NCBI RefSeq assembly: GCF_040807025.1 | Contig: NC_090943.1 | Coordinates: 6,434,356 to 6,498,355, forward strand | Source: Struthio camelus | Taxonomy: Eukaryota; Chordata; Aves; Struthioniformes; Struthionidae | Length of the DNA stretch: 64,000 bases | Direction: 5' to 3' | Shown here: positions 24,500-39,400 of the stretch, in pieces | Numbering within the stretch: position 1 is the first letter of the stretch | How the letters are laid out: each line of letters begins with the position of its first letter | The notes under the pieces: model-generated | Told to the model about the DNA's origin: nothing | What the model saw: only the letters and a program-made list of their open reading frames with translations | The model's database searches: none | Program-made: the position numbers and the translations under genes

Positions 24500-27400
24500 C
24501 TGGAAAACACACATTGGCATAGCTGTTAAAGGCTGTTGGGGAGGGAGGGATTAATGGGATCCTTGAGGGACAGGTTTCCAGCAAAATTGTTTTCCAGTGG
24601 AAAATTTTTGGGGGGGGGGGGTGAAGGAGGGGGAGTTGAAGAATGAAACCTTTCAAAAGCAGCATCTGCTTTCTGAGGATATGTTTGATTTTTCTTTCAA
24701 AAACCTAAACACTTGAAAAGTTAACTATTTCCATGCAAAACCTCTGGGAGCTGTAGTCCAGGTTATGTGTGATCCTATTCTCCTTTATAGGCCAGGCTTC
24801 ACACTAGGACTTCATTCTCGCCCTGTATGCATAGCATTGCCCGTATGGGTAAAGCATAGCAGGGCTCTCATGATACAGCAGTTTTCCTTCATGCTACATG
24901 ATGGGAGAGTGTGTATACACAGCCTAGGGGCCAACAGGATGGCAAGCAGCATTGCAGAAAAGGACTTGAGTTAGCAAACAGGGATGATCTTATTTCTGTG
25001 CCTCTCTATCCTATTGGAGGTTATAGAGAAGACAGAGCCAGAGCGTTCTTGGAATTTCACAATGACAGGATGAGAGGCAATGGGAACAAGCTGCAATACA
25101 GGAAATTATGATGAGATATAAGAAAAAAAAATGTCACCAGTAATGTGGTCAAATCTTGAAAGAGGGGCACCAATCAACACACTGTGGAATCTCCATTCCT
25201 GGAGCCATTCACACCTTCCCCGGACATGGCCCCGAGCAACCTGCCCTTGCTGGGCCTGCAAGAGGCTGGATGGAGACTTACAGAGGTCCCTTCCAACCTA
25301 CACAGCTCTGTGAATATGTGCGGCACCCAAACTATGAGTTCCATATCAGCATCCCCTTTGAAATATTTCTTTTATTTCCAGCTTATCCTTGCACCACCAT
25401 TCAGATGCCTGATTCACAAGTGTCTACAAGCTTGAGGTGAGCAGTCTTCAGCCTCTAACAATGGAGAGGCAGATTGTCTAAGGGAGATAGCCTGCTCTTT
25501 CCTGTTACCTGAGGCCTGCCCAATCGGAATTAGCATTCAGTGCTTGTGATGGAAACGTCTTCGTCTATCCTTAAAAATAAATGGACCCGGGGTCCTACCA
25601 CTCACCTCAGCTTCCTCCTGCAGACCTGGCAGCAGAAACATGAGCGGTGCAAACAGACTTTTTCACTGACACGCTCCATAGAGTAGACAGGCTCGAGGCA
25701 TGAGGTGCATGCCTCTTTCAACATGGGCTGAAGAAAAAGGAGAGAGTGGAGTTAAATAACTCTGAATCATGACCATTTGCAAAGTGTTCTGAACTCATTT
25801 GCTGAATGAGATACTTGTATTTGATTTTCCTGTTGTCTTTTGTAGACTTTTTGTGAGAGTTCAAATTCCTGGCTGACTCAAGCTACATGTCATCTTGGAC
25901 AAGTCAGTATTAATGTTCAGTCAGGACAGGGGTCAATAGTTTTAGAAAAGACAAGACATCCTTGGATCTCTCCACGTAAGTGATTTAATTGTTTAAAAGC
26001 CTTAAAGGAGCTAGGCCACATTACCAAGAAGCTCTGACTCAAAAACTCTGAGTGGGCAACTCTTGAAATCACTGACATCATTCGGCTGCTCTCGTAGATC
26101 GTGTAGTCCAAACCCTAAAAAGGCAGCACATCTCAGCGATAAAGCTCCAGCAGTTCCAGGAACTCGGTTGTTCATTCCAGTATGTTTACACTGTAGGCTA
26201 TATTTTACATCATGACCTGATTCCTCAAACATCACTTTATGTGAAGAGCCCAGGGAATCTCTCTGGAAAGTATTGCCATCACCAGCCATTTTCTTAGTAG
26301 AGAGAGAACAGGAGTAAAGGAGCATGGATGTCAGACCAGCGACAGAAATAGCTCCAGATTGTCTGCATGGTCTGCAAGAAATCCAGAGGCTGCTGAAGCT
26401 CATGACCATGTGGATATCTCAGTATGCACTGTTTCACTGTGGTGCAAAGCAGGAGCTCAGCTTACCTGGTGAGTCCATCTGCAGTCAAGTCTGTCCAAAG
26501 CCCCAAAAGGAGCACAGTGGAGTCAGTCCCATAGAAAACTAACTCTGATTAACTGGAACAGTGCTTTAGGTACTGATACCCCCTCATATGAGGGTATCTC
26601 TGCCTGTTTGCTGGGGTATTTTTGCTGCGGTTTGATTTTATTGAGTTTTACTCTTTCTCTCTACCTCACGTGGTTTTTTGTTCCACATCTGCTCAGCCTG
26701 GTTTGCAGCCTTGTCTGCTCAGAGAATAGGCAAGTTTACTTTCTGCTTTTATATGGACTGGGCTGATGGCCACATTTCAGCCTTAACCAGAAGAAACACC
26801 AAAGACATTTCTGCATCAGATACATACAGTGTATCTCAAGGGATGAGTTGACGAGGGAACAAAACCCCTTCCTTTTACTTGCAGTGGATAGCTGGGGGCC
26901 TGAATCTGTTTTAATCACTTTCTTTTTTTGGCTGCACATACCAACAGGGTCAAATCGTCTTTGTTGTCCCGTGACAACACTTCCTAGAAGAAGATTTTAA
27001 TGTCTTTGATTTTCTTCCCTTTCTCACTTGCAAATGTGAATCTTTCCTCTGAAAAATTTTTTGCTAAATAAGTGGGGATAGGCAAAAATGTCATATATCC
27101 AGACAAAAATCCCGTATTTTCTTCAGTGTTCAATGATCTCGACACAGCTCCGATGTTTTCGAGTCCGCTGCAGAGAGCAGACCATGGCCCATAAATGTCT
27201 ATATGCCTAATGGATGTCCAAATTCCAAGAGTAGTCAGTGGAGGTCCGGTTAAAGGAATCTAGAAAGTGATACATTTACCCTAAAATAGGCACATTTAGT
27301 TGGATAAAATTAGTCAGTTAGGCAAAATGAATTTTACCAATGTGACATTCACCTTTAAGCTACCAACAAGTACCACAAACCTGGAGATTTTCCTTTTCTG

Positions 27401-30400
27401 TACTGTTCAGGCGGAGAGCTGTGAACAACACAGTGTCAACATACTCAAACATTTCTACGTGAGGGATCTTGGGATGCTTCCAAGTGGGCAGGAAGCAATG
27501 GGATAAAATGTACTAGAGCAGTATGCTGATGCCAATGTGAAGGCAGTGCTGGTGAAAGTGAAGCAGAAATTATGGTTTTGTGCACAGAGAAAAGATAGAA
27601 ATGGTAGCAGACACTAAGTGAGAGGCAACAGTGTGTTACTGAGCATCTCAGAGAAACTGAAGCTCTGCACCTTGTCACGGATGGCATTTCACTGGAGCGA
27701 ATGAGCAGGCTATTTGGCAAGGAACAATAAGGGGTGACAGGCAGCTGCCAGAGCCTGTCATCATCGGTGGCGGTGGAACAAAGTGCCAGTCCTGGGAATA
27801 CTAAATCTCAGCCACTGGATTGACTTTGCTTCCATCTGGTTTAATGCATTTTGCAGTATAGATCACAGTTACAACCAGATTCTCTTGCACTATAGGTGTG
27901 TTTCTCCTGTAAAAGCAAAAATGTTTTCCCTTAACCATGACCAAGGAAAAAGAAGCAGAGCCATTTAGCAAACATGCAAGATCATTATGCTCTTAGGTGG
28001 GAAGGAACGTATTTATTACTGGACCGTGTTCCCCAAGTGGAGTAATCTTTTAGAGGAAATGCAGGTCTCTTTCACCAAGGGATTTATTTTAAGTGCTCAC
28101 TGTCTGATGCATTGCAAATACTCTTGCTCTTCAGAGGTATTTTTATAAGCCTCAGGAATAAGCCTTCCTAATGGTTTGGAAAATAACGAGATGATTAGCA
28201 GCCATCAAATGGCACTGTGGGCAAGGAAATTATTTTAAGGCTTATTTGAAAAACTGTACAGATTGTTCCTGGAAGCCTCTTTCAGTACACTGCTGATTAC
28301 TGCCATGCTGAAGGTCATGGCTGGCTTACTGCTTATCCGTTTTCTTTTTTTTGCCTTTTATGCATTGAAATGTTTATGGCAGAGGGATCAGCTTGGAAAT
28401 GCCTGTGTTATCAATGTGTGGGGAAGAAGGAGAACGCAAAAATGTCTGGCCAAGGCTGAGCATCCTCAAGGAGACCAGTAGCTGAAACGGAGCTGGGAAG
28501 GGCTGTATTCCATACCAGCATTTGACATGTGGCATGTTTCATTCCTACTGCTGCAAAGTAGCAGGATCCAGCTGCATAGCTGAGTTTCTCTTGTACCGTT
28601 CAAGGAAGTACAGTCAAGATATGGTCATCTATCTCCCCTCCACTGGTCCTGGTCGTTCTCTCAGCTAGTTTTTTCTTGCAAAGAGATAATGATGGAAATA
28701 ATGTATGGTGATTTCTCCTAACGTTATGTGAGAGTGGAGTGACCTACTAGGACGAAGAATGATGAACAGTCTCATGCCTTGTATCCAAAGAGCCCAGAAA
28801 GCTATTAGTTATTTGAGATTTGAAAGTTTCTATCTGCACTGTTGGTTTATTACTGCAAGGTCTGAAGCAGCGAGACTGTGAGCTGATTCTTCAGCTTGCA
28901 TTTGAGTTTCAAATCTTTGCATTTGTTTTCTTTCCAGCTCTTTCAACGCTTCAAGGAGCCATGTATGGTACTGAAATAATGCAGTATCTGTCTCCTCGTG
29001 ATATTTCAGTTCCTGGTTGACGGAAATGCCATGAAAGAAATACATCTCAAATTAGTCTTATAAATGGCTCATTGAGACATTTAGAAATCCTGTAAAGCTA
29101 GAAACACAAACAATAAGATCTCTATTTTTAAGCACTGACAATGCAGGATATTAGGGTTTATTTGAATTCCCGAGGAATCATTTTGCATTGCCCAAGCAAC
29201 CTCTTTACAGCTTACTAAAACTGCTCTGCAACTATCCCTAAAAAGAGTTGAAACGAACATATATTGGGGCATCCTGAAACAAGCTAAGACTAGAAACAAC
29301 AGGAACGAGAAAAGTGGTGTTAGGAAAATTTTCAAGAGTGACTCAGAATTAATAATTCTCCCGTTTCTACAGCCTTTCCTACCAAAACAATTGGAAAGGT
29401 CTAAGCAGTTATTTGTTCTGATTCCCTGAAACCAGATATGCCTGGTTTTACCTGAATATTTTTTATATTCTTGGGCAGAACTGAAAGCTATGTTACTTTT
29501 CTTTCAGCATGTCTCACCTTCTCAAGCTTATGGGGGCCTGGAGGTAAACTGAACAACTCTGGATGTAAGTAAGCTTTTCTGGGTGGAAGTAGAACTTTTT
29601 ACAGCTCATACTTTTTTCTTTATCCTTCTCCAGAGTACTTCTACGGGCCGAGAAGGCTAAGACAAAACTGTGCCAGGAGTATGTCAGGGTAGAACGTATT
29701 ACCAGGTACCTCCTTTCAGGATTCATCACTCTTAGACCCAAGCACTAACAATGAAATCCCTCCAGTCACCGCTGTCAGGACATCACCAGAGAGCCAGTGT
29801 TTATCCTTAACACATTTTCCATGAGTTTTTATCCTATTTTAAAGCTGAGAAACTTTATGGAGGTTGGAGATATCCATATTATGATCTTGCATTTCCACTA
29901 GCAGCTAACAACAAATGCTTTAGATTTAATCTGTCTGCCTGATCTGCAACGCCTTGAACAGAAGGTGCTGAATGGGGGGAGATAAGAGCTAAGTGGACTC
30001 AGGGTTATGAAGCTGTAGGCTCTGAAATGGTCCATTCCTTCCCAATGTCTTTTTCTTTAATCATCAGTGTACGTGACATCTTTTTCCTCAGAGGGAAAAA
30101 GTAAATATTAACCATAACATTTCACTAAACATGGTGTTTTTTTGAATGAGGCAAGCGTTCCCCTTGGAAGAAGGATAACTTGATGCATAGAGCGATGAGG
30201 TGGATTGCCACAGGTCTGAGCCAGGTGGTAGGACACAGCTCCCTGAGAGACCGCCTAGCTGCTCTGTAGGTTCTCACATTCTTGCGTACCTGGAGCAAAC
30301 TCCTTGATAACTCTCCTCTTTCCCAGAAATGGCCACCCTCTGGTTGATAGCGCTGAGCAAGGAGTGATTCAGCACCTGCCTCTCTTTGTGCGGCTCACAG

Positions 30401-33400
30401 AGGCACACCACCTCTGCTGCCTTCTCATTCGGAGGAAAGTGGTACAGGCTAGCGTTCAGACTCTTATATAAGCTTCTTGCTCAGTCTCCGTTCACCTACA
30501 CAGGCTCCAGGATTGGGTGATGTGTGTTACCCTGGACTCAATGGTGAATGAATGCCGCCCACTTGGTAAAGACGGTGCAGATTAAACCTCTCAAGTGATT
30601 CAGAACATCCTCAGTATGTGATTCAACTAGTTCATTGAGAGACGATTTCTGCTACTTTGAAAGGAAGCAAGCACTCAACAAAAGAAAGTCAGCCAGACCA
30701 AAATATTTTTTTAGAGGTAATGTTTACCTTCCGAATGCAGCAATAAAAGTTAAAAAAAGCCACAAAATATCTAAAATCTTGAGTTGAGAATGTACAAAAC
30801 AAAGTTGTAATAAAAAGAAAATCGCTTTACAAAGTTTCCAAATAAATTTAAACAGTAAACATGTATGAAAGCATGGAAAATCTAAAATAAGGTTTTTGTA
30901 TATACTGAATAATAAATTACAATTCTAAAATAAAGAAAGGAAAGCAATAACCATTCTATCTCACCTACAGCATCTTTCATTGAATCTTTCTTCAGGGCGA
31001 TGGCAATGATAATAGCTGTGAATCTTAACTTAGACAATTTTCAGTACCATTGAGTACGTTCCAGGAACTGAACTCTGCTAAATAGCTCCCCTACCCATTG
31101 TGATAGCGATTTGAGATTCTTTCTTTTTTTTTTTTGATTTTTGCTTTCTTTTTTTTATTAATTGCTAAGAGAAAGCCTCTCTAACCCACCTATCAATGTG
31201 ACTATATGTATATATACATATATGCGTGTTTAGGATACCCTTCTTGGGAAGTCTATACTAAAATCCGAAAAAGAAGATAGCATAAAGGTGCTTATTTCCC
31301 AGTGACCAGATTTCCTGGTTCTTTTGTTGGCCTATCCTTTCTTCTGCTTTGGTTCTGAGAAGCCTGGTACAACCTCCCCAAAACACTTTAGGAGAAAGAA
31401 GCTGCCCTAAGATGCCCATGGATGAATTTTCCCTTGTGCTTCTGACAGTGTCAGGGCTTAGGGTTGTGGTGCAGCACCAAGTCTCTTGGGTTGGCCAGGT
31501 GAAGGCTGTTGTTTGCCTCCAATGTTAAGGCAGAGTGCATCTGTCCTGTCTGTATGAAAACACCAAGATGAGGACCTTGAGAACTCCTTAGGGTGTAGAC
31601 AAGTCCCTTCATGTAATTCGGATAAACCAGGAGATTTATTGTTGTGGACTTTGTTTTTCACTTTGTATAGTTGTTTCCTGTTCTTCAGGATCTCCTATTT
31701 CTTTGGCTTGGAGTTGCCAAAGGTGACAAAGACTACGCCCGGCTCTTGAAAACTGCCATTGGTGTGGAAGCCTTCGCTGGGACTCTTTAAGTACCTCCGA
31801 AAAAGGGGTAAGGCAGATACCTCATATCTGGGATGAGATGCCACATCACACGTGGAGGAGGTTTGGGTCTCGGATTGCTTGGTGACTGTAGTAGATGAGG
31901 TGATGATTTTGTTTCCAAACTGATCTGTTTCCTCGTACTGCTCTGTGACAGTCCGTGTGGCTCCATAGAGCTTGGACCCATCAGGCCCGGTCTGCAGCTC
32001 CAAGATACTCTTCTGCCTTCGAGGGTTCTGTGGGCTGGGGACATTCAGAGAGCAGTAGTCTGAAAAGCCTCCTTTGATCCCACAGTGGCAGCTACCTTTG
32101 GAGGTGTCCAGAGGGCACCTCTCTTTCTCACTGATCTGATGACTGGCTTTGCCAAGGGGAGGCTGCTTTGCTGAGCTCAGCCCAGCTTTCATTTGGATGG
32201 GCTCTGGTCTATTCTCGAAGGACGCTATGTCATGCTCAGAAGACCTTGCTGATGGATGGCTAAAGGAGCTAAAGCTGTCCTGAGCAAAGGCATCCCTCTT
32301 TCCAGAAGCATTGAGATAGTCTGGTGAAGGGGTGTCCCATGGGGAATGTGCAGTCCTGGGTGAGTCTGCGGGTTTCCTGGCGGCAGACTCAATGGAGATG
32401 TAGGAAGGTGAGGAGGGAGAGCTGACACGAGGATGAACCAGGTGGGGGACCTCTAGCTCTTCTTTGGGTACTTCAGTCTTTTTTGCCACCTTTGCACACC
32501 CCACAGGCACTGCCTCCTCTGTCTCCAGTGTGGTGCCCTCCTGCTTGGCTTTGCTTGAGACAATGCTGATTTTGCGGATATTGCTGCTGCTCACAGGGCT
32601 CTGGGTGTTCCCTAGAGACTCCTTGAACAGCCCAGAGAGCCCAGCAATGTCTGACTCAGACTTGAGACTAGAGACAGAATAAAGAGCTTTTCTGATGGCC
32701 TCCTCAATGTCCAGGAGCCGGGCGAGTGTCTGTTCCTTCAGGTGGATAATCTCAGCACTCGCTCGCTCCAGGTCTCCGAAAACGAGCTCTACTGAGGAGA
32801 TGTTGTCAGTGTCCTCCTTCCCTGATGTCTCAGCCCTGGGCTGTTGCTTGGCCTGGTGGGCCTTCTGGCGAACCACCCAGTCAGGGACCTTTTCGAAGAA
32901 ACTCCTCAGGGCTTTCACATCCACTTTGCTTGTCTCTTCCTCAAACTCCTTCACCCGAGTCAAGATCTCTTGCAGCTCCTCCTGCCTCCTCAGGTTCTCA
33001 AAGATCTCCATAGCCTCCTTGACGTTGCCTTTCATGATCTCCTCTTTATGCACAGACAGCCTCTTCCGACGTTCATCTTCTGTTTCTCTCTTGGGTTTTT
33101 CTCTCATGATCACTGCTGGCTTCTCGGGGGCAGGCATCTCTGCCTCTGCACCAGCACATTTCAGTTGTCTGCTGTTCTCCTGCAGTTGCTCCTGGAAGGA
33201 GTTCATTGGCAGCTGATGGAAGGACGTCATTGAGTGACCATCTTGTTTCCTCTCTTTCACCTGCTGTATGACTCTTTGACCATCCCATGATCCATAAGCA
33301 TTAGACATACTTTCCCTTTCCGCCTTGGGTGAGGCATTTTGTGCAATATCATCTCTTCCTTTGGGAGGAGTAGTGTGGCCCACAGAGGAGGTGCTTAGCT

Positions 33401-36400
33401 CAGTCTGCCCTAGTGCATTAAGTGTCCTTGCTCCACTGGGACAGGCTAGCTGTGATAGTGAAGTACACCCATCCTCTTGGCTGCATGGCTCTGTATGCCT
33501 CTGAACTATCTCATCTGGGTAGCTCCCTGGAGCTGCTGCTTTCTCTCTCATCATTCCCTGCTCAGCTTCAAAACCGAGCGCTCCATTTTTAAGTGGCTTT
33601 GAGGTCTTAGCGATGTCTGATTCTACCTTGCTTTGTCCTCCTTTGCTTATCTTGTACCTTTCCTCTGCAATTTGAAGAGGGGTTTTGACAGTGTCTTTTG
33701 GTGGCTGTTTCTCAAGGCTCACGTCCTGAGCAGTGACAGATTCGTCCACTGGTGACTCTGAAGTGCAGCATTTTGCCTGAACCTCTTTGTGTCCTGATTG
33801 TTCTTGCACTTCCGCACAGCACAGTCCCAGGTCTGATGGTGAAGACGTTGGCTTGCTGACCTCCCTCAGGCATGGAGATTTCAGAGGCAGGGGTGGAGGG
33901 ATGGGTTTGACTGATTTGCTTTTGCTATTGCTTGCAGTGGCAGAATGTGCCTCATATGAGAGGTGCTCAGGTTTTGGAGGGGGAAGAGGTTTTTTCCTTG
34001 GTGGGGCAGTAGTTTCTGGTTTTGGAGGAATTCTGGGCTTCTCTGCAGGACTCTGATCACTGGGTTTGGAGGACAGAGGAAGGAGGGCAGGAAGAGGGGT
34101 CTGTAGTGTTGCAGAACATCCTGGGGCTGCATCTTGGATGGCTGCTTGTGGAAGGGCACCTTCTGTTGTTGCTTTAGTTGAGGGTGGGCAATGTTCTGCT
34201 TTCATCACAGCAACTGGGGGAGGAGGAGGAAAGTCATTATCAGCCTGTGACCCTGAAGCCACTACTGCTGTCTGGTTACTAAGGACTTGAGTCTCATTTT
34301 TCTTTTTACACACAGAACAGGACTGCCCTGCGTTTCTGTATATCATAGCAGCTTTAAAATCCCCTTTGGAGACATTAACGTTAGACTTTTCCAGTGACTG
34401 AAGCGTGGCCTTTAAATTACCTGGGACAATATCCTCCTTTTCTACCAGGCGCTGTTCTGTGGCGGCACTTTGCAGTGCTCTGATAGCTGTCTGTACATCC
34501 CCTCTGATAATAACATCTCGCTCTCTTTCTTCTTGCACTGATTGCTCTTTGTAATCAGACTCAAGAAAAGGGTTTATATAGGTTTTCACAGGCTTGGCGG
34601 TATAAAGGCCATCCTTAATGCTAACATCTGCACTAGGCACAACTTGGCATTCCTGGCTCAACAGCTGTCCTCCCTGTACTTCCTCAGAAGCACTGACCTT
34701 TTTGTGTGATGCTATGGTCTTCTGAGACACGCTTGTGTGGGTCTTGGATGCCTCCTGCATTTTTGTGGTGGTCGTCCTGGTGGCAGTGCTGGTGCTTTCC
34801 TGCTTGGTTGCAGAGTCTTGTTGCTGTGTGGTTGATTGAAGGGTCATTGTCCCCTGTGTGCTGGCTGCCTGATGCCTGCAGGCCACCTGGACTTCCTCTC
34901 TGCTCTTCTGTAGCTTGCTCTGGACGTGGTGCTGAATGCTTTTTGCCTCTGCTGTTGCTAGCCTCAGGCTTTGCATTGCAGCCTGGAGGTCACTCCCAAG
35001 CGCCTTTTCTTCTGGCTGTCCTGACACCTGGCTGGCTTCTCCAGTCATCAAGCTCTGGTATTTGCCAGCTAGTTTGTCCCTTTGAACTGCAACTTTGGTC
35101 TGGGCTGTGCCTTGCGCCATAGTTTTGGGTTCCATCATGCTGGCAGAGACAGTCTCTTCTTTCTCTGCCATTTGCTGCTTCTTGCTGCCATTTGCAACCC
35201 TTTGAATTGACTTTGTAGTCACTTTAAGCCCACCTGATAGAATTTCTTCCTTTTCCATCACTGTGGGCAGGCTCAGGGGCTTCCCAAGACATTGCACAGT
35301 GGTGGGCCTCATTCCCACTGCCTGCACAGCCTCTCTGTCTAATGCACCCTCTTTGCCCATGCTTTCACATGCAAACACATTTTTTGCTCCCTCCACAGCC
35401 CCCGGCTCACCCTCTGTAATCACCTTCTCCGTTTGCTCATCCCTTTGTAAGATATGTATCATGGCCCCCTGCACATCCCGTGGGGCACTCTCAGCTCCCC
35501 CCTGTTCTGCTTGAGAACAGACAAGGGACTGTATCTCTGACTCCTGCTGGAGGTTCTTCAGATACTCCAGATCTCCCTTCTCGATGCAGCTGGTGAAAAG
35601 CTGGACGTTCCCCTTCTCATTGTCCTCCCGCTTGACGGTTGCTGTTGCTCTCTGCTCCTGAGAAGAAGCCAGCAGGTTCCCTATTGTGGTCTTCACATCC
35701 CCCTTGACAACTTTTTGCTGGACAGAGTGGAACAGGAGGGAGTAGAGAGTCATCTTCACTGATCCTGTCTTTGTCTCTTGTAAGACCATCCCCTTTTTGA
35801 TGGAGGCCTCTTGACTGAGGAGGCCCTGGAGAGCCTTAGCCACATTTCCGCTTAAGTCCTCTTTGCTTTTAACAGCTTCACTTGGGTCCAGCAGCTGCAA
35901 CGGGCTCACTTTGATCTTGCCCTCTCTGTCCTCTTCCACCAGCACTCCCTGTGCTTCCACGTTGGTTCTGTGCAGAAGCTGAAGCATGATTCTTTGCAAA
36001 TGGCCTCTCACAATCTCTTCTTTCAGGACTTCTGGAGCACCTGGGCTGCTGAGTTGGTACTTAACCATCTTCACGCTCTCCATATCCTTGGCTTCGATGA
36101 CGATCCCACTATGCTGAATAGCCTGGCAAGCACAGAGCATCTCCAAAGTCTCCTTCATGGTCCTTTCTTTCCCTTCTGTTTCTGCATGGCCTTCAGAAGC
36201 ACTCAACTTATCTAAGGGCGTGCTTTCAAAGAGCCATGTTGTGCTTTTTACATCTGCATGAGGGATAGCTTCCTGGGCCTCAGCACTGGCTGTCACCTCA
36301 GCATCCTTGAGGGTGTCCATAGGCTGGGTTTCAAACAACCAGGTGCAGCGTTTCACATCCCCTTTCTGGCTGTCCTCTCTCTGCACTGTGCTGATAGATG

Positions 36401-39400
36401 AGCTTCTATCTGCATCCCCATGAAGGGAGTCCACAGGCTGGTTTTCAAAAAGCCAGGTGGAGGTCCTCACATCACCCCGCTGGACATCGCTGACACTGAC
36501 CATCCTCACGTACTTCTTCTGGCCCACCTTTTGGGACTCAAAGAGTTCCTTATTGGACTGAACATCTCCCTTCAGCACGTCGTCTACTGTTCTGGGCACA
36601 GACCTCTCTCCCCTGGAGAAGGAGTCAAGAGGCTCTGTCTCAAACCTCCACCGGGCAGCCTGCACATCCCCTTTCTTGATGTCCTCTTGGGTGACGGCTC
36701 TAATCACAAACACCTCTTCCTCCTTCTTGATCTGGTCCAGGGGCTTAGTTTCAAACAACCACCGGGCACCCTTCACATCACCTTTCAAGATTTCTTCTTT
36801 TTGCACCGAGGTGACCTCATGGTATCCCCCCTCTTTATCCTGGATAGCATATAAAGGCTGGCTTTCAAAGAGCATCGTGCAGGACTTGACGTTGGCTTTG
36901 CTCATGGTGTCTTTCTGGATCTTCTGGATCTCTGTCTCATCCACCTTATCATGGATTTGGTCAAGGGAGTAGGTCTCAAATATGAACCTTTTGCCTCCAA
37001 CATCTCCCCCCTTGATATCCTTCTCCAGAGGGATTTCCTGGATGCCCTCAGAACTGTCCTTCAGGGAGTCCATGGGGCAGTTCTCAAAAAGCCAAGTGAA
37101 CTTGTGCACAGATCCAGCTTCAATTTTCCCGTCATCCTTCATGACCACTGTTGGTTTAATTGCTGTATCCAAGGGCTTAGCTTCAAAGAACTCCTTCACT
37201 CTGGACACTTCCCCAGACTGTATCTCCACACGGCTGCAGTACCGCACAGTTTCCTTGAGGTCAGCTTTAGTGGCAACACCGCTGCCTAATGGTTCGGTCT
37301 CAAACAGGTGCCGGACAGTTTTGACATCAACTCCCTCTGAGTCATCCTGACTGTATGCTTTGCTGACTTGCAAATACTGCTCCTCCTGCCCTTTCAGGGA
37401 GTCCAGAGGCTGGGTCTCAAACATCCATGTGTATGACTTCACATCAGCTTGTGGTACATAGCCATCCTCTTCCCGCTTCTTTTCAACCTTCTCATACAGG
37501 GTGTTGATGGGCTGGGTCTCAAAAAGCCACCTGCAGGTCTTCACATCTCCCCGCTGGGAGACCTCCCGCTTCACCAAGGGGTGCTCCTCACCTTGCATGG
37601 CTTGATGGTGAATTACATCCATAGGCTGAGTTTCGAAGAGCCATTTGGCTGTTCTGACATCACCAGCCACCACCTCCTGTTTTGTGATCCCACGTATTAT
37701 GTCCACTTTCTTGGTGCTTTCATCAAACTGGTCCAGCGGTCTGGTTTCAAACATCCACTTGTAGTTCTTGACATCACCACTGATGACTTGCTCTCTGCTT
37801 ACGGAGGTGACTTCGTGGAAATTACCAAAGCTGTCTTTGATGGCATACAGAGGTGTTGTCTCAAACAGGATTTGGTTGGCTTTGACGTTCCCAGCAGGAA
37901 TCTGCTCCACTTCTTTGGTGATGGGCTCAACATCAGCCTGCTTAATGCTGTCTAATGGAAGAGTCTCAAACAGGGTCTTGAAAGACTTCACATCTCCTTT
38001 CACCACCTCTTCTGCACTGGCAGCCGAAATTTCTTTCTCAGATGCCGTAGAGATGCTGCCAAGTGGACAGGTCTCAAAGACATGTTTTCTTTGCCTCACA
38101 TCTCCCTTCTCCTCTGCTGAAAGCTCTACTTTCTTTAAATGTCCCACCTCAAAATTATCTTTCAGAGTTTCCATTGGCTGGGTTTCAAATAGCCAGAGTG
38201 TAGATTTCACATCACCTCCAATGACTTGTTCTTTGGCTGTGACACTCTCTGAAGCTTCTCCTTTCAGAGAATCAAGAGCCTGGGTCTCAAACAGCATTCG
38301 CTGCTTACTGACATCCGCCCCTGTGGTAAAATCCATTGAGGCCTTGAAATCCTGTTCTTCCACTGTAATTTCTCTGATGGCATCCAGAGGCTGAGTTTCA
38401 AATATCCACCTTGCTCCACTGACATTTGGCCTTCCTACTTCTTCTAGTGAAATCCCACGGATTATTTGCACTTTGGAAGTGTCCTTGTTGATGGTATCCA
38501 GTGGCTGAGTCTCAAACAGCCAGCGAGCGGTCCTGACTGCATTGCTCTGTATTTCTTCTCGGCAGACAGATTTGATCTCATGGATGTTCCCAGTTTTGTC
38601 TCTGATAGCACAGAGTGGCTCTGTTTGGAAAAGCTTGATAGTCTTCTTGACATCACCTTTTAGCTCCTGGATTTCTGACTTGAGTTGCAAGATGCTCTTC
38701 TCCTCCACTGAGCAGCAGCGCCCTATAGCATCCAAAGACTGGGCTTCAAAAAGCTGTCTGGCCCCTTTCACATCACCACCCTGGACAGGCTCCTTGAGAA
38801 TTGCCTCCTGTACTTCTGTTTCATCCGAGTACAGTTTGTTTAATGAGTCTAGTGGCTGGGTTTCAAAGAGCCACCGGGCGGTATGCACATCCCCTTTGGC
38901 ATGGTCTGTTTGTGATGCCTTGGTTGGTGTTGACAGCCTGTCCCCATTGACTGACTGACTTTCGAATCTCAGGGAAGTACTCTTCACATCCCCACCAGGA
39001 ATGACCTCTTCTTCTGTCAGCTTCTTTGTGGCTTGATGGTCCCCAATAGAGTCAAGTGCCCAGTTCTCAAAGATCCAACGCATGGACTGAACCTCCCCTG
39101 GAAGGACTTTGTCCAGGTTCACGGAGGCCTGTGCATTGGGACCTTCAGTATTAAGCATTTCTGCCAGGTCCTCAGTCACGGCTTCTTCCAAGTTCTTCCT
39201 GAGCTCAGGATGCATGTGTCTGTACAGCCTCCTTAGCTCGTTCACTTGGCGCTGCTGATAGAACTTGGAGAAGGATTGCTTCGGAGGAGGCACGGGGAGT
39301 GAACTGGGATCCTGGCTCCCTGCAGTGGGAGCGCTGACTTGGACCAAGCCGAGGGCAGGAGCGGGAGATAAATCCTCTTCCATTTTCTTGATAGCAACTT

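Noticed and set aside
32695-38958. Many + strand open frames of 60-208 codons opposite the XIRP1 exon
   Set aside because: They mirror the repetitive Xin codons on the other strand, and none has homology or its own splice or start context.
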